From assembly GCA_943737045.1 (NCBI GenBank), contig CALSFV010000328.1, forward strand, positions 124,001-188,000: a stretch of DNA of 64,000 bases. The letters run 5' to 3'. Below, in pieces: positions 43,901 through 64,000 of this stretch; the stretch's first letter is position 1; every line of letters starts with the position of its first letter. Source of the stretch: Parapristionchus giblindavisi. Lineage: Eukaryota > Nematoda > Chromadorea > Rhabditida > Diplogasteridae. The position numbers were made by a program, and so were the translations under genes. The notes below the pieces were generated by a model. It saw only the letters and a program-made list of their open reading frames with translations. It had not been told where the DNA came from and searched no databases.

Positions 43901-45890
43901 AGCAATCTACAACAAGCGATTATTTGTCCGAGATAACCAAAATTTTGAGTAAAAAAATGGTTTAAGAATCAATGGACATTCGATGCTAATAGTGAATTAG
44001 CAAGGTCTGTGCACCCTAGATGCATCGCAAATAATATTTAGACTCTACCTCAACAATTTGAGAAATTATGATTTTAAAACTTTTTCGCTCTTATATTAAT
44101 TTTTCTAATAGCCTGAGGGCACAAACAGGAAATTTCAGGTGTTTTGTGTAATAAGGGCCGGTGACACTCCTAACACCCAAGTATGGACTCCCAGTTCTCA
44201 TTGCTAGCGCACGCGTCCGGGGGTGGTCGAATATGATCGAGTCTTACGGAACATGCCTCTTAACTTATACATAGTAACTTTGCAGATTGCGCTACAAATC
44301 TGGTTTGCTAGTTTTCTCGCTATTCTTGTCAGTCAAACATCAAGCTTTTGCTACCGCCAGGGTACAATATGCAAGTGAGTGTTAAAGGCACACCCCGAGC
44401 TAATTTGAAACTCTCCGCTCTGGCTATGCTCTCTCGCTTCCTTCAGCCACGAGAGAACATCGCCAGAGCGGAACGGTAGTTTAATCCTTGATGTGCCTTT
44501 GAAGCGAACGTTCATTCGGCATAGACGTAGCGGCCGAAACACCATAGGGCACATTGCTAGTTAACTTATTTAATCAAAAAATTCAAATTTAAAGTGCATG
44601 CATATTTATTCTTGTACATCTATTAATAATATTAATTTAATAATAGCACATTCGTACAATTTAAGTTCAATCATGCTCTCGGTATTCGAGAAACCTCTAC
44701 GACGCGCATTATTCATTACGTACGTACTATCATCAGCGACTGCAAGCACATTAGTTAACAATTTTATCATTTTCGAGGACTCAGAGGTATGTTTCTCTTG
44801 TTAGAAAATTAACGCAGAGCTGAATCCAGGTAAGCATGTACAAAATAATAATATAATAATTTTATACGTATTCATCAATGTACAATGAAGCGTGTGATGA
44901 TGAAAACGCAAAATGAAGTCATAAAGAAGTGATTTACTCAAAAACACATTTCACTTATAAAAAAAACTATTTCGCAATCTCTGATACATATACCACCACT
45001 TTCGGTTGTCATCCGACCATCACCGACAAAAGTTAGTTTAACATGACTATTGCAGCGCGTTCGCCAGATCTTATACAGAGAACATATTCTTGATGACGAT
45101 TCTATTCATATTTACGTGATGATTCTCGATTTGGAAGTAATTATGACATAGTTTACTCAATTTTCAGTATTATTAATTTATCTACACCTTGCAAGGCAAA
45201 ACATGACGAATCATTGTCAGGTTAATCACTGATTAAATATACACAGGTTGTTGGATACTGTAATACAGCACTTTCCAGATGGGAGCCTCAAAAACCGTGG
45301 CTTTATTGATCTCCGTGACCATTATGATGCTACAAGTGGCCACAATGGTAGGCTGATTTGAAAATATTCAATGATTTTCAACAAAATAAATAAATATTTT
45401 AGAGCTATTGCGGGTGGTCGATTAGTATTACCATCATGAGAGGCATTTCGAGCAAGGAACTGCGTAGACTGCATCTACGATCGTTGAAATTGCTCATAAC
45501 GCAGGTTTTGCATTTTTATTTGGTATTTAAAGAAACTCACCGCTCTGGCAATGTTCTCTAGCTTTCTTTTCTACGAGAGAGCTTTTTTTTTAAATCTAAA
45601 GTTGACAATTTGAACACATACAGACATTGAATCCGGTGGTTTTCCTGTACACTCCAATGTTAGTCGTCGCGCTCGGAGGATTAACTGAATTAAATACAGC
45701 ATGCATCTCCGAAGTAAGCGATCTATTACTTTCCAAAACAAAAAATTGTTATATGTATTTGTCGTATTTTAAGATTTTGGCAGCACTTCTTGGCATATTT
45801 CCTATCGTAAATCCGTTGATAATAATGCTCTTCACGGAAGACTACAAAAAGTTCCTCGTCTCTCGCAAAGCGGAGGCTTTTCTCAGTTGA
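40920..45890 (+). CDS. STR-class seven-transmembrane chemoreceptor
   Basis: Nematode-specific GPCR expected in sensory cilia. Exons read: 40920-41038, 41770-41844, 44286-44374, 44666-44786, 45056-45136, 45279-45347, 45403-45504, 45624-45713, 45774-45890. Features: an N-terminal hydrophobic helix (CIATLVLSIILNATLAYVAV), RIGPYR, the loop VRQILYREHILDDDS, then LRRLHLRSLKLLITQTLNPV, and the last-helix signature IFPIVNPLIIMLFTEDYKKF before TGA. From 41770 on all phases agree. Between 41038 (phase 2) and 41770 (phase 0) a short TM2 exon is missing from the model; HKYPWIMLSLNDVS near 41305-41345 is a candidate but lacks clean splice sites. A 25-nt piece at 44805-44829 with splice-like borders breaks the frame and was left out. 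Could be functional or newly damaged. A 2-kb foldback fills the third intron. Confidence 0.78.
41044..41168. repeat. Repeat J copy
   Basis: GCGGTTCAAAAGTCACGAAA...AAAACGAGGAGAGTTTTTTC...TTAACTTTTGAGCAG, loosely palindromic. First STR intron. Confidence 0.55.
41616..41743. mobile_element. MITE family B copy
   Basis: CTTTAAAGACACATCCCAAG...AGAGTGTGTCCAGAGCGGAG...TTCGATGTCGCTTTAAG. Its right end is 27 nt upstream of the STR exon at 41770. Confidence 0.82.
41845..41956. repeat. Repeat J copy
   Basis: GTGGTATTCAAAAGTCGCGA and its partial inverse, directly after the STR exon ending 41844. Confidence 0.5.
41957..42193. mobile_element. Two adjacent, partly merged MITE family A copies
   Basis: TTAAAGGGAGGGTGACCTCA, AGGGAGCGTTACCTCTC, GAGGTCACGCTCCCTTTAA and GGCTACGCTCCCTTTAA: one complete copy plus a partial one joined head to tail. 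Confidence 0.8.
42291..44259. mobile_element. 2-kb foldback element, TTAA-flanked
   Basis: Arms of about 900 bp pair from ACTCGACCACCCCCGGACGC (42309) to GCGTCCGGGGGTGGTCGA (44214) inward to about 43190 and 43330. Outer edges pair less well (CCGTTAAGACTCG / CGAGTCTTACGG), and TTAA at 42287-42290 and 44260-44263 is a possible target duplication. A 10-bp block ATCATATTCG is present only in the right arm. No transposase. It contains two CCCCGGGGTCATG motifs. It lies between STR exons 41770 and 44286, whose phases still match. Confidence 0.85.
44378..44506. mobile_element. MITE family B copy
   Basis: GTTAAAGGCACACCCCGAGC to TTGATGTGCCTTTGAAG. Begins four bases after an STR exon. Confidence 0.85.
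45515..45600. mobile_element. Half of a MITE family B copy
   Basis: GAAACTCACCGCTCTGGCAA...CTACGAGAGAGC, then a poly-T run. The right arm is missing. Confidence 0.6.
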
Positions 45891-46582
45891 CCAGAGGGTA
45901 GCATACTTACAATCTTAGCATATAACTTCTTTTGTATACCGTTTATTAGCTTATAGATTCCGTTATCCTATAAAGTATAAGATCAAACAATATATTTGTC
46001 ATTTAGAAGTTCGCCGCATTTTAGATGAGACAATTTTCCACTAACGCAGTTTTAACGTTTATTGTTTATTTTTAAATAACCGAATATTGTTTGATTTTTT
46101 TAAAATTCGTCAATAAATTCTTACATTCCTAGTCTCCATTCTGATTAAGAATTGTGAAAAAACATGAAACAGAAATTTTTTCATAAACTTACGCCGTTTA
46201 GTGGTGTTTAGCGCATGTTTTCGTAATGATGATGCTCGGCCATTACCCTGCCTCTGGTAAATTGTTACCGCGTTACTGCCGCAGCGTGCGAAATTTTTTT
46301 AAACGAATATTCATACCCCAAGAAATTATGAACCCGGAGAGCCTAATCTCTTCATCGGACTAACCTTAGGTCCGAGGTCGGACTGTTTGTACAAGATGTC
46401 AAGGATCTTATGATTGTTTACTTTCAAATTGTTAACTAATGATTAGTAATCAATGATTACTTCTAAGATTGTTTCGAAATCGATGAGTCATAAATCCATC
46501 TCACTCAACTTCCTCTCTATGTTTACCCCATCGTTTCGTGTCCATTCACAACATTTCAAGTTTATTGACGATGCGGACACTC
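45891..46582. other. STR 3' flank
   Basis: AT-rich; no exon or repeat family recognised apart from the hexamer above. Confidence 0.4.
46112..46117 (+). terminator. AATAAA, possible STR polyadenylation signal
   Basis: AATAAA 222 nt after the receptor stop codon. Assigned by position only. Confidence 0.35.
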
Positions 46583-46732
46583 GGCATTAGGTCGGATGAT
46601 AACGAAAGAATAATAACCTACTGGATGATAACCATTTGCATATGAGAGACAAGCTCTAATGAATAGACGAAGTATGCAAATGGTTATCATCCAGTCGGTC
46701 ATTATTCATCGGTTCTCATTCGACCTAGTGCC
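46583..46732. mobile_element. hAT-like MITE, family P
   Basis: Same termini (GGCATTAGGTCGGATGA ... CGACCTAGTGCC), with flanking GGACACTC/AGACACTC differing at one base. Intergenic, upstream of the kinase gene. Confidence 0.85.
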
Positions 46733-47436
46733 AGACACTCGGCCCAATTGACCGAGATTATTCTGTCACTTTCTTCTCTTTTTTTCCACAGGATTCTTCT
46801 GCTTTTCTGATCTAGCGTGTGGCAGGTATGGTGTGGCTGTAAATTTCACCATTGTTGACTATCCCTTGCCAGATCACCCAAAGGGATAGCCAATTATCGA
46901 TTGACTATAACTTCCTTAACTATCCCTTCCCTCGTCTATACCAGTTAAAGATAAGGAACCCTGTTGAATCGCCTACGGATTGTGTTTGGGAAGCTGGGAG
47001 ATGCATTTCGTTCCACATCAGGCAGTGCTCTTACTGCTACGTGGGCTGTCCACTTCCACTTTGGTTGGATTATTTTTGGACCCTACTTGTTGCTAGCGCA
47101 GATGTTCAAATGACATCGAGATATAGCTTGATGAACTGATGAATAGAAGAAAGAAAACGAAAAACCAATGAATGACCCCTGCCATGACTCACCGCACCAA
47201 TGCGCGAACGTGATAAACATTGATTGGTCTCGCCACAGTTGTTATGTTTCCATCACCCTCTAGAAGAGAGAGTTTGCTTGTGTCAACCCCCGATTACTAA
47301 TTGTGAGCACATAAATGAACGTAAATCACTTCAAACGCTCCTCCCAAAATCTTTTCACTATAGCGCTTTAGAGAGACTTCGACGTGACTGCGACTTCATG
47401 GCATTTCTTTCGAAATTATCATTATTTTCGTCTTGT
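46733..47436. other. Intergenic with an unassigned 95-codon frame
   Basis: 46852-47139 is open (MLTIPCQITQ...ASADVQMTSRYSLMN) with several Cys, but has no recognised family, splice partner or clear promoter. It may be a gene remnant. Confidence 0.3.
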
Positions 47437-47437
47437 T

Positions 47438-48091
47438 CATAGGCACACTCCGATCTAATTACAAATTTCCTCATTTGCAGTACTCTCTCGCAGACAGAGA
47501 GCGCGAGAGGGTGGGGTTAGAGCGGAGAGTTTCAAAATAGCTCGGAGTCAGGGCTGGGATTTTTTGAAAATAATTTCAAAAAAAAAAAATTATTTTTGAT
47601 CAAAAAATTCAAAAAATGGCTCAAAAAATTTTTTGAAAAAATTATTTACTATGTTTAAAAGGATAATAAGCAATTCATTAACATCGTTTTTGCCTAAAAA
47701 GTGGTTAAAACAGTCAATTACGCAATTAACCGAATTCTGAAACATGAAAAACATGATACTATATTTTTTTCATTTAAAAAAATTCTGCGTCAGTGCATTG
47801 GGCAAACTAATCCACACCAAAACCTTTAGAATCCACTTCATCAAGACAGTGAAAAGGATAAAAATGGGAATCTTGTTAAGTTTCGTCAAATTTTGTCACA
47901 ATTTTCCATAAATGTTTCACTTTTTCACGTTTTTTCGGTACTTTTTTACATTAATTTTTTAAAATTTTTTTTGAGATAAATTCAAAAAACTTTTTTCCTT
48001 TTGAATTTTTTGAAATCAAAAAATTCAGAAAATTCAAAAAATCAAAATCAAAAAATCCCAGCCCTGCTCGGAGTGTCGCTTTCACAAAATT
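47438..48091. mobile_element. MITE family B copy split by a hAT-like insertion
   Basis: Left part GGCACACTCCGATCTAATT...AAATAGCTCGGAGT (to 47548); right part CTCGGAGTGTCGCTTTC (from 48067). Joining them with one copy of CTCGGAGT removed gives a normal family B right arm. Confidence 0.9.
47549..48066. mobile_element. hAT-like non-autonomous element, 518 bp
   Basis: Ends CAGGGCTGGGATTTTTTGA and its complement AAAAAATCCCAGCCCTG. Exact 8-bp duplication CTCGGAGT at 47541-47548 and 48067-48074. The interior is A/T-rich with AAAATTCAAAAAAT motifs and no transposase. CAGGG ends and an 8-bp TSD are typical of hAT. Confidence 0.92.
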
Positions 48092-48159
48092 CTCGGTGAT
48101 ATAGTGTTATGAAGAAATATGTAGAGTGATACATGACGAAACAGTGTATCACCTATTCT

Positions 48160-48387
48160 CTCTCTATTTCCCTCTATTTCGATCTCTCCCACACCCGCTC
48201 TATCTCTATCTCTACCTCTCCCTCACCCTCTCCCTCTCTATCTCTCTCTCTCCCCCTCTCCATCCTCTCCCTCTCTATCTCTCTCTCTCCCTCTCCCTCT
48301 CTATCTCTCCTTCTCCCTCCCTATCTCTCCCTCTCTCTACCTCCCTCTCCCTTCCTCCCTCTCCCTCTCTCTCTCTACCTATTTCTT
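48160..48387. repeat. CTCTCC/CTCTAT pyrimidine tract
   Basis: About 225 bp of CTCTCCCTCTCTAT-like repeat, ending about 50 nt before the kinase start codon, so probably in its promoter or 5' UTR. Confidence 0.88.
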
Positions 48388-48438
48388 CTTTGTTGTTTGA
48401 CTCTGTTTGCAGTGTTCAAGATCTCTTAGTAAAGTTTA

Positions 48439-59013
<10,575 letters not shown>

Positions 59014-59042
59014 TGATGCATTTTTTGATTTGAATGTTATTG

Positions 59043-59162
59043 TGCAAAGCCCCGAGCTAATTTGAAAACTCTCCGCTCTGGCAACACTCTCTCGCTTTCG
59101 TTATCTGCGAGAGAACGTTGCCAGAGCGGAGAGTAAAATTAGCTCGGGTATGCTTTCAAATC
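59043..59162. mobile_element. MITE family B copy in kinase 3' UTR
   Basis: GCAAAGCCCCGAGCTAATTT...GAACGTTGCCAGAGCGGAG...GCTCGGGTATGCTTTCAAA; starts 30 nt after the stop codon. Confidence 0.8.
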
Positions 59163-59195
59163 GTACCGATTGATGAATTAAGAGATTACTCATAC

Positions 59196-59201
59196 AATAA
59201 A
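59196..59201 (+). terminator. AATAAA, probable kinase polyadenylation signal
   Basis: AATAAA 183 nt after the kinase stop, just beyond the MITE. Confidence 0.45.
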
Positions 59202-60108
59202 ATGTTTCCCTTCTTCAAGTTTAAACGAAATTAATTTTATCATTTGTTATCACATTTATTCAATGTAAGATAAATAGATAAATAAGTTCAATTCACATGT
59301 CGGTTGTAATAATTCACATGCATTTTTCATGCTTCAATGAAAAATGTTTTCATACAGCACTTTTTGCCAAATGAGGCTGATAAATTGCTTCAGTTAAAAT
59401 ATAAATTTGTCCAATTTGCATAAAAGTAATTTGATATGAACTTTTTTGCACTGATAGTGAGTTAAAATAGAAATTGGTACATAATAAACATACAATAGGA
59501 TAAGAAATTGGTGAATCAAATGTTGTTATTTGTAGCGGAGAGATGCACTGTACCATTCATTAGGTTCTAGACAGTGAACCTAACGGACGTCTGCTCACGT
59601 CATCGAATAGATGCGTCAAAATTGAAACTTATCAACCGACCAGTACAACACTATTACATCACCGAAACACTATGCCTATCGAACACTCTATAAATAGCAA
59701 GGGCCACTTCTTCCTAAGTTCATCCCTCTTCCTTGTAAGTTAATCCAATTTTCCTTACCGGCTGAACTTGTATATCTTCAATTGCCGTTCAGCAATTGAT
59801 CCCACGGGAGCCGTCGGGCTCAATAACAACATCTACCCAACCAATATTGAGCTCACGCATCATTATAAAAGCCTAGACAGACCTAGTTCCGTGAGAGTTA
59901 TCTCGATACTGTCATCAAACAGTCTTCAAAAGTTTTGCTCTCTAGGTTGTAGCATCGTATTTATGTGTACATCCATATTCAATCGTCAATCGTATTTCAG
60001 ATTCTTTTGCCCGCATAAAGTATATTATTGTTTTTATTTTTAACAGGCACCTGCGTGAAAAAAGTTACCGTTTTGATATCAGCAATTGGCATCTTTGGCA
60101 GTTGAAAC
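59202..60108. other. Intergenic with TATA-containing stretch
   Basis: CACTCTATAAATAGCAAGGG at 59685-59704 resembles a core promoter. The flanking 59545-59830 might be a solo LTR, but no paired ends were found. No coding exon recognised. Confidence 0.35.
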
Positions 60109-60110
60109 TA

Positions 60111-60250
60111 CACACGAAAAAATAAGTGTTATCCACGGAGCATAAGACCTGAGAAGTGTTATATATGTAACACTTTTCGATCTCAAAAAGTGATAAATAT
60201 TACACTTATCAGGTCTTATGCTCCGTGGATATCACTTATTTCACTGTGTG
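60111..60250. mobile_element. Palindrome family K, TA-flanked
   Basis: CACACGAAAAAATAAGTGTT ... ACTTATTTCACTGTGTG with inner ATCCACGGAGCATAAGACCT inverted. TA at 60109-60110 and 60251-60252. Confidence 0.83.
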
Positions 60251-60284
60251 TACTTGCAACCGAATATCTTATCTTATCTTATTC

Positions 60285-60362
60285 TTTATTCCATCGTATT
60301 TTTAATTTTTTTTATTAAAATGAATAACAAAGGGGTTGATGGATGTCCGTCGCTTTAAAATT
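60285..60362 (-). mobile_element. LINE 3' tail fragment, minus strand
   Basis: Reads on the complement as GCGACGGACATCCATC...TACGATGGAATAAAG, followed by AGATAAGATA repeats. The only copy seen in this orientation. Confidence 0.6.
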
Positions 60363-60365
60363 TCT

Positions 60366-60742
60366 AATGGCGCGTTAAAATGTGGTGGAAAACCGAAAAA
60401 AGCGACTTTCCGAGTGTTAAAATGTACCCTGGAAAACCGAAAATGGAAAGTCGATATTTGAATTCGCGGGCGCGAATAAGGTGCGGGAATTCAAATTTGC
60501 ACTCGCGAATGCGAGTTTCCGATGTCAAAAGAAGACGAAAAGTGAAAGAAAAAAGAAATTCTGGATTTACTTCGTTTTTAAAACTTAGAAATTGGCAGTC
60601 GGAAAGTCGGAATTTGAATTCCCGCACATTATTCGCGCCCGCGAATTCAAATATCGACTTTCCATTTTCGGTTTTCCAGGGTACATTTTAACACTCGGAA
60701 AGTCGCTTTTTCCGGTGTTCCACTACATTTTAACGCGCCATC
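60366..60742. mobile_element. Palindromic element (AATGGCGCGTTAAAATG ends)
   Basis: Ends AATGGCGCGTTAAAATGT and ACATTTTAACGCGCCAT. Arms of about 135 bp contain GGAAAACCGAAAATGGAAAG and GAATTCGCGGGCGCGAATA. CpG-rich relative to its surroundings. Confidence 0.85.
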
Positions 60743-61010
60743 ACACAACCCATTTCTTAATCCTTTTCTTTCATTCTCTATAATTTGGTAGCCATATCGG
60801 TTTAGGATGGTGGGGGGGGGGGTACAGTGGCAGTTTGGGAACTATTGGCGAATATCTTATCGTCTATCAGTTAGTTATATATTTTTATGAAAAGCTTTTA
60901 GCTACCCCACAGCTCTTATGACTTATGACGCCATCCTCACCAACGATTAATCCTAATCCTCTTCGATTGGATTAAGCCTCCTCAATTCTCGATACACGAA
61001 AACATATATC

Positions 61011-61011
<1 letters not shown>

Positions 61012-61045
<34 letters not shown>

Positions 61046-61075
61046 TTATTTATTATTATTTATTTATTTATTTAT
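61012..61075. repeat. (TTTA)n microsatellite
   Basis: ATTTATTTATTT repeat forming the polypyrimidine-like approach to the TATCAG at 61073-61078. Confidence 0.85.
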
Positions 61076-61078
61076 CAG
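61071..61078 (+). promoter_or_regulatory. Possible trans-splice acceptor of the SRT gene
   Basis: TTTATCAG lies five bases before the ATG at 61084. Such a close acceptor with no upstream coding exon is what a nematode spliced-leader site looks like, but an ordinary 5' UTR intron would look the same. Confidence 0.45.
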
Positions 61079-61083
61079 CAACG

Positions 61084-64000
61084 ATGATCGACCAACTGCG
61101 CTTGAACTTCCTTATGGACGCTCAGATCGAGTATAATTGCAGGTTTAATCATAATTTATTATGCAAATAATAGATCGTGATTGTCATACTACTAGCTTAA
61201 TTATTACCAACTCTAGAAATGAAATCGTGCATGCTTTCAATCTATCATAAATAATAACCTTTTTCTGTTATCCAATTCAGTGGGGGTTCCGTTAAACCCC
61301 TTTGAGCAAAGATTCAATGTCTCGAACCAATTGCCAAAAACAGTGAGACTTGTACTAAAAAGACTACTAACACACTTTAGTACATTTTTGTTTACTCTAA
61401 ATATTATATATAATTCTAGATTTCGTGATTGATCTAATATTGATTGATTTCCAGTCTGGCAACCATAAACGGCTCCTATCCATCGATGAAGGGTACACGT
61501 CATTCTCTCTTCGGATATGTTTCTATTTTATACGCCACGCTGACCATTCCACTGTATCTTATGTGTCTGAAGGTCATATGGAGACTTCGTGCGCAATCGT
61601 GCTACAAAGTATATTTCTTTATTTCCCTTAAAGAAGTTTTTGAGGTCGAAAAATGATGTCTATTGCATAAAGTAGCTGCTACACAATGACAATGTAATAT
61701 TTGAAACTCTCCTTTTATGGCAATGCTCTCTAGCTTTCTTTGTCCGCGAGAGAGCGTTTCCAGAGAGGAGCGAAAAATTATATAGGGTCGTGCCTTTAAA
61801 AAAAGCGAACATTCATTGATGAAGATTTTGTTTATTCAGATTATGACATTCCTTGGATTCGTAGATGTATGTGTCTTGTTCATGAACTCATTCATGGTAG
61901 GACTCCTTTTGATCAAGGTAATATGTTTGAACATTGATCTTTGATCTCTGATATTTCAAAACTTAAACAGTGCGTTATTTTCACTTGAGGTACACTTGTA
62001 AGTATACTTTATGTAGTGACGTCAAATGTTCTTTCACTTGAAGTGTACTTAAAGTAAACTTCAAGCCGGTGACTATTTTAGGTTTAAGTTTAGATATACA
62101 AGAGTACGCATTGCGTGTTAATTGAAGAGCCCGCTATTAACCCCCCCCCCTGGTTATAGTTTTTATTTTATTTTTTATCTCATTCATTGCACATTTTCAG
62201 GGTGAAGTGTACTGCAATCATCCGAAGCTCAACTTCATATTGGCAATGGGTGTATCTGGTATAGTTCACCTTGCGACTTTCATTTACAACTTTCATCTTT
62301 TTTCAACTTTAACTTTTTTTCTTTTTTGTTTGTTAGGCATCGTTACATTTGCCTTACAATTACGCGCCTACGCCGCAACCTCCGCCGTAACGACGGAGAC
62401 GCGGCGGAGGAGGTTACGGCGTAGGCACGTAAGGCAAATGTAACGATGTATTACAACTTTCATTCATTTTTTTAAAAATTTTAACTTATCTTCTTTTTTT
62501 GTTTGTTAGGAATGAGCATTGCAGTGTTCTTCTCCGTCTCCTGCATGACCTCCTTCGATCTCGCTCTCAATCGATTCGCGGACTTCACCAACAATAGACT
62601 GCTTCTCAAGCTTTTCAAGGTTAGATTCCATTCATCACACGTCCTTAAAGGCCTCTCTCCTAACCTCTCTCAATGGTCTCTTCATTGTGCACACTATTTC
62701 TGCGTTCTCTAACAACGAGAGAGCATTGCGCGTCGAAGAGACCATTGAGAGAGGTTACGCATCCTTTAAGTCGGTTCAACAAGTTTAAAAAAGCGAAATA
62801 TATTGTTTTCATAATGTTTCTGGATTTTTATCATAGGAATAAATCAAGATATAATAATGATGATCCTCATTTTACACAAATGCCCGCGAAATACGCCCGA
62901 CTAGTGAATTTCAACTAAGAGGCTTTCTCCACCTTCCCCATTCCCATATTCCTTCATTTAATTTCTCCTTGTGCAATTTAAATCACATTTGACTTGTTCA
63001 AATTAAAATCACATTAAATGACACATTTCGGTATTCATTTCGGAATTTGAAAGATGCGATAAATATTTATTATTATTATAATGATATCAGGGCGACCGTA
63101 CATGGTACTTCCTCTCGATATCATGGATATACGGTGTATTGGTCACTGCATTTACGCCCATTCCTCTCTTCAATTCCACCTACCACATGTTCCTGTTCAA
63201 TCCGATGATTTCCGATAAATATGAGGTGAGGATGTTTGGATTTTATTTTCTCCTTGTGCAGATTTCTTTATTTTAGTCGTTTTTTTTAAACTGTTGAAAC
63301 ACCTTTGCAATGTATGGTCAATGAAATACAATAATATACATATCGTACATGTAAAAATAGTTGTATCATGAACGGTGTGAATGGATCTGAACGGATCAGG
63401 CCGATCAAACGGGATTGTGAGCGAGAAGGCCATTTTCGTTATTTTTCTTTCTTTTCATTGTTTTTCTTTCCTTCGAATCTACTGCATTGAAAGAAATCAT
63501 GCCGAAATATTGCCATTTAGCAAAACTCATTGCTTTACAAATGAATAAATTGTTCCGACTATATGCTGAATAAATGGGTCAATTTTGGTTCATTGGAGCA
63601 ATTTATTCCTCGCGAAAATGATCATTTTTGTTAAATGGCAATATTTTGGCCTAATGTATTTCAATATAGTAGATTCGATGAAAAGAAAAACAATGAAAAG
63701 AAAGAAAATACCGAAAATGGCCGGCTCGCTCACAATCCCGTTTGATCGGCCTGATCCGTTCAGATCCATTCACACCGTTCATGATACAACTATTTTTACA
63801 TGTACGATAATACTCCGTAAAAATAGAAGAAGAAGAAGCATGTATATGAGGCCGCTTGCGTAAGAACCGACTAAGTGCCGGCACAGTGAAAAAATTAAAT
63901 TTTTGGGATCGGGATTCTCAAGGGCGCTGATAACGATGGCCATGTTCATTTTTCACCTAAAGCCACCGCTGAGGCCAGATGACGTCGCGTTGAAATCGCG
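61084..64000 (+). CDS. SRT-class seven-transmembrane chemoreceptor, 5' part
   Basis: Nematode chemosensory GPCR. Exons: 61084-61142, 61455-61608, 61840-61917, 62201-62258, 62510-62619, 63091-63225, all in phase (198 residues so far). The start is MIDQLRLNFLMDAQ. SRT landmarks: IEYNC[S] across the first junction, SILYATLTIPLYLMCLKVIW (TM1), SCYK|IMTFLGFVDVCVL (TM2), EVYCNHPKLNFILAMGVSG, then SVSCMTSFDLALNRFADF with the LNR motif at the end of TM3, and TWYFLSISWIYGVLVTAFTP for TM4. No stop or frameshift was seen. The gene continues beyond the right edge through an intron holding a palindrome. MITEs of families A, B and C lie in the introns. Confidence 0.85.
61690..61803. mobile_element. MITE family B copy, diverged
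   Basis: TGAAACTCTCCTTTTATGGC...GCGAGAGAGCGTTTCCAGAG...AGGGTCGTGCCTTTAAA. Left terminus lost. SRT intron 2. Confidence 0.68.
61980..62088. repeat. Family M fragment
   Basis: TCACTTGAGGTACACTTGTA, GACGTCAAATGTTCTTTCAC and CTTAAAGTAAACTTCAAG, in reverse sense to 54755-54918. SRT intron 3. Confidence 0.55.
62336..62450. mobile_element. MITE family C copy, TTA target duplication
   Basis: GGCATCGTTACATTTGCC ... GGCAAATGTAACGATGTA with TTA at 62333-62335 and 62451-62453. SRT intron 4. Confidence 0.88.
62646..62772. mobile_element. MITE family A copy
   Basis: CTTAAAGGCCTCTCTCCTAA...CCATTGAGAGAGGTTACGCA TCCTTTAAG. The left terminus carries GGCCTCTC instead of GGGAGCG. SRT intron 5. Confidence 0.8.
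63343..63812. mobile_element. Palindromic element in the SRT intron
   Basis: TATCGTACATGTAAAAATAG...ATCTGAACGGATCAGGCCGA on the left mirrors ATCGGCCTGATCCGTTCAGA...CTATTTTTACATGTACGATA on the right. Arms about 190 and 225 bp. No coding potential beyond mirrored frames. Confidence 0.85.

Noticed and set aside
44805..44829. 25-nt micro-exon in the STR gene
   Set aside because: Has AG and GT borders but shifts the frame into a stop in the next good exon.
60364..60691. Mirrored frames of 87 and 103 residues
   Set aside because: Products of the two arms of a palindromic element.

Overview
The window looks like chromosomal DNA of a free-living nematode. Coding information is cut into many very short exons (about 40-220 nt) joined by GT-AG introns with TTTCAG-type acceptors. 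The recognisable genes include a nematode-type STR chemoreceptor, an SRT chemoreceptor and a RIG-5-like neuronal Ig protein. The very short exons and the dense cover of small inverted-repeat transposons would suit a diplogastrid such as Pristionchus, but that placement is inference. No CRISPR array, rRNA gene or operon structure was seen. All five real genes lie on the + strand.

Layout. 270-9550: 3' part of a C2H2 zinc-finger gene; its 3.6 kb intron holds a 3.2 kb foldback transposon. 9551-12611: intergenic, with a 5'-truncated LINE. 12612-28097: a complete 14-exon RIG-5-like gene; coding phases agree at every junction if one GC-AG intron is accepted, and the introns are packed with repeats. 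28100-33700: transposon field, including a full-length but dead mariner (29151-30446) and a second mariner remnant. 33726-37220: three unrelated gene fragments that keep their introns, namely an unknown exon, a topoisomerase II pseudogene and a GDP-mannose pyrophosphorylase (GMPPB) pseudogene tail. 37221-40919: repeats and a TATA-containing unit. 40920-45890: STR receptor with a 2 kb foldback in an intron. 45891-48438: repeats, with a hAT-like element nested inside a MITE. 48439-59013: a 20-exon protein kinase gene with an unrecognised N-terminal region of about 300 residues. 59014-61083: repeats. 61084 to the right edge: 5' part of an SRT receptor.

The genes do not form a pathway. Chemoreceptors, a neuronal adhesion protein, a kinase and a zinc-finger protein simply share a repeat-rich accessory region. 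What ties the window together is its repeat ecology. About 21 copies of one hairpin MITE (family B) and about 9 of a second (family A) are flanked by TTAA. There are also TTA-flanked palindromes (family C), 8-bp-TSD hAT-like elements, TA-flanked Tc1/mariner-type elements and kilobase-scale foldbacks. Several sit inside one another with exact target duplications, which gives a relative chronology. Most of the clear insertions lie in introns and leave reading phase intact.

The most unusual points are two tandem arrays whose unit contains a splice site (3330-3560 at an acceptor, 50515-50700 at a donor), paired tRNA-like B-box sequences inside a foldback, the cluster of intron-containing gene fragments, and the kinase with an unrecognised N-terminus. 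Gene models were made by reading frames and splice phases by eye; exon edges are firm where phases agree and flagged where they do not.
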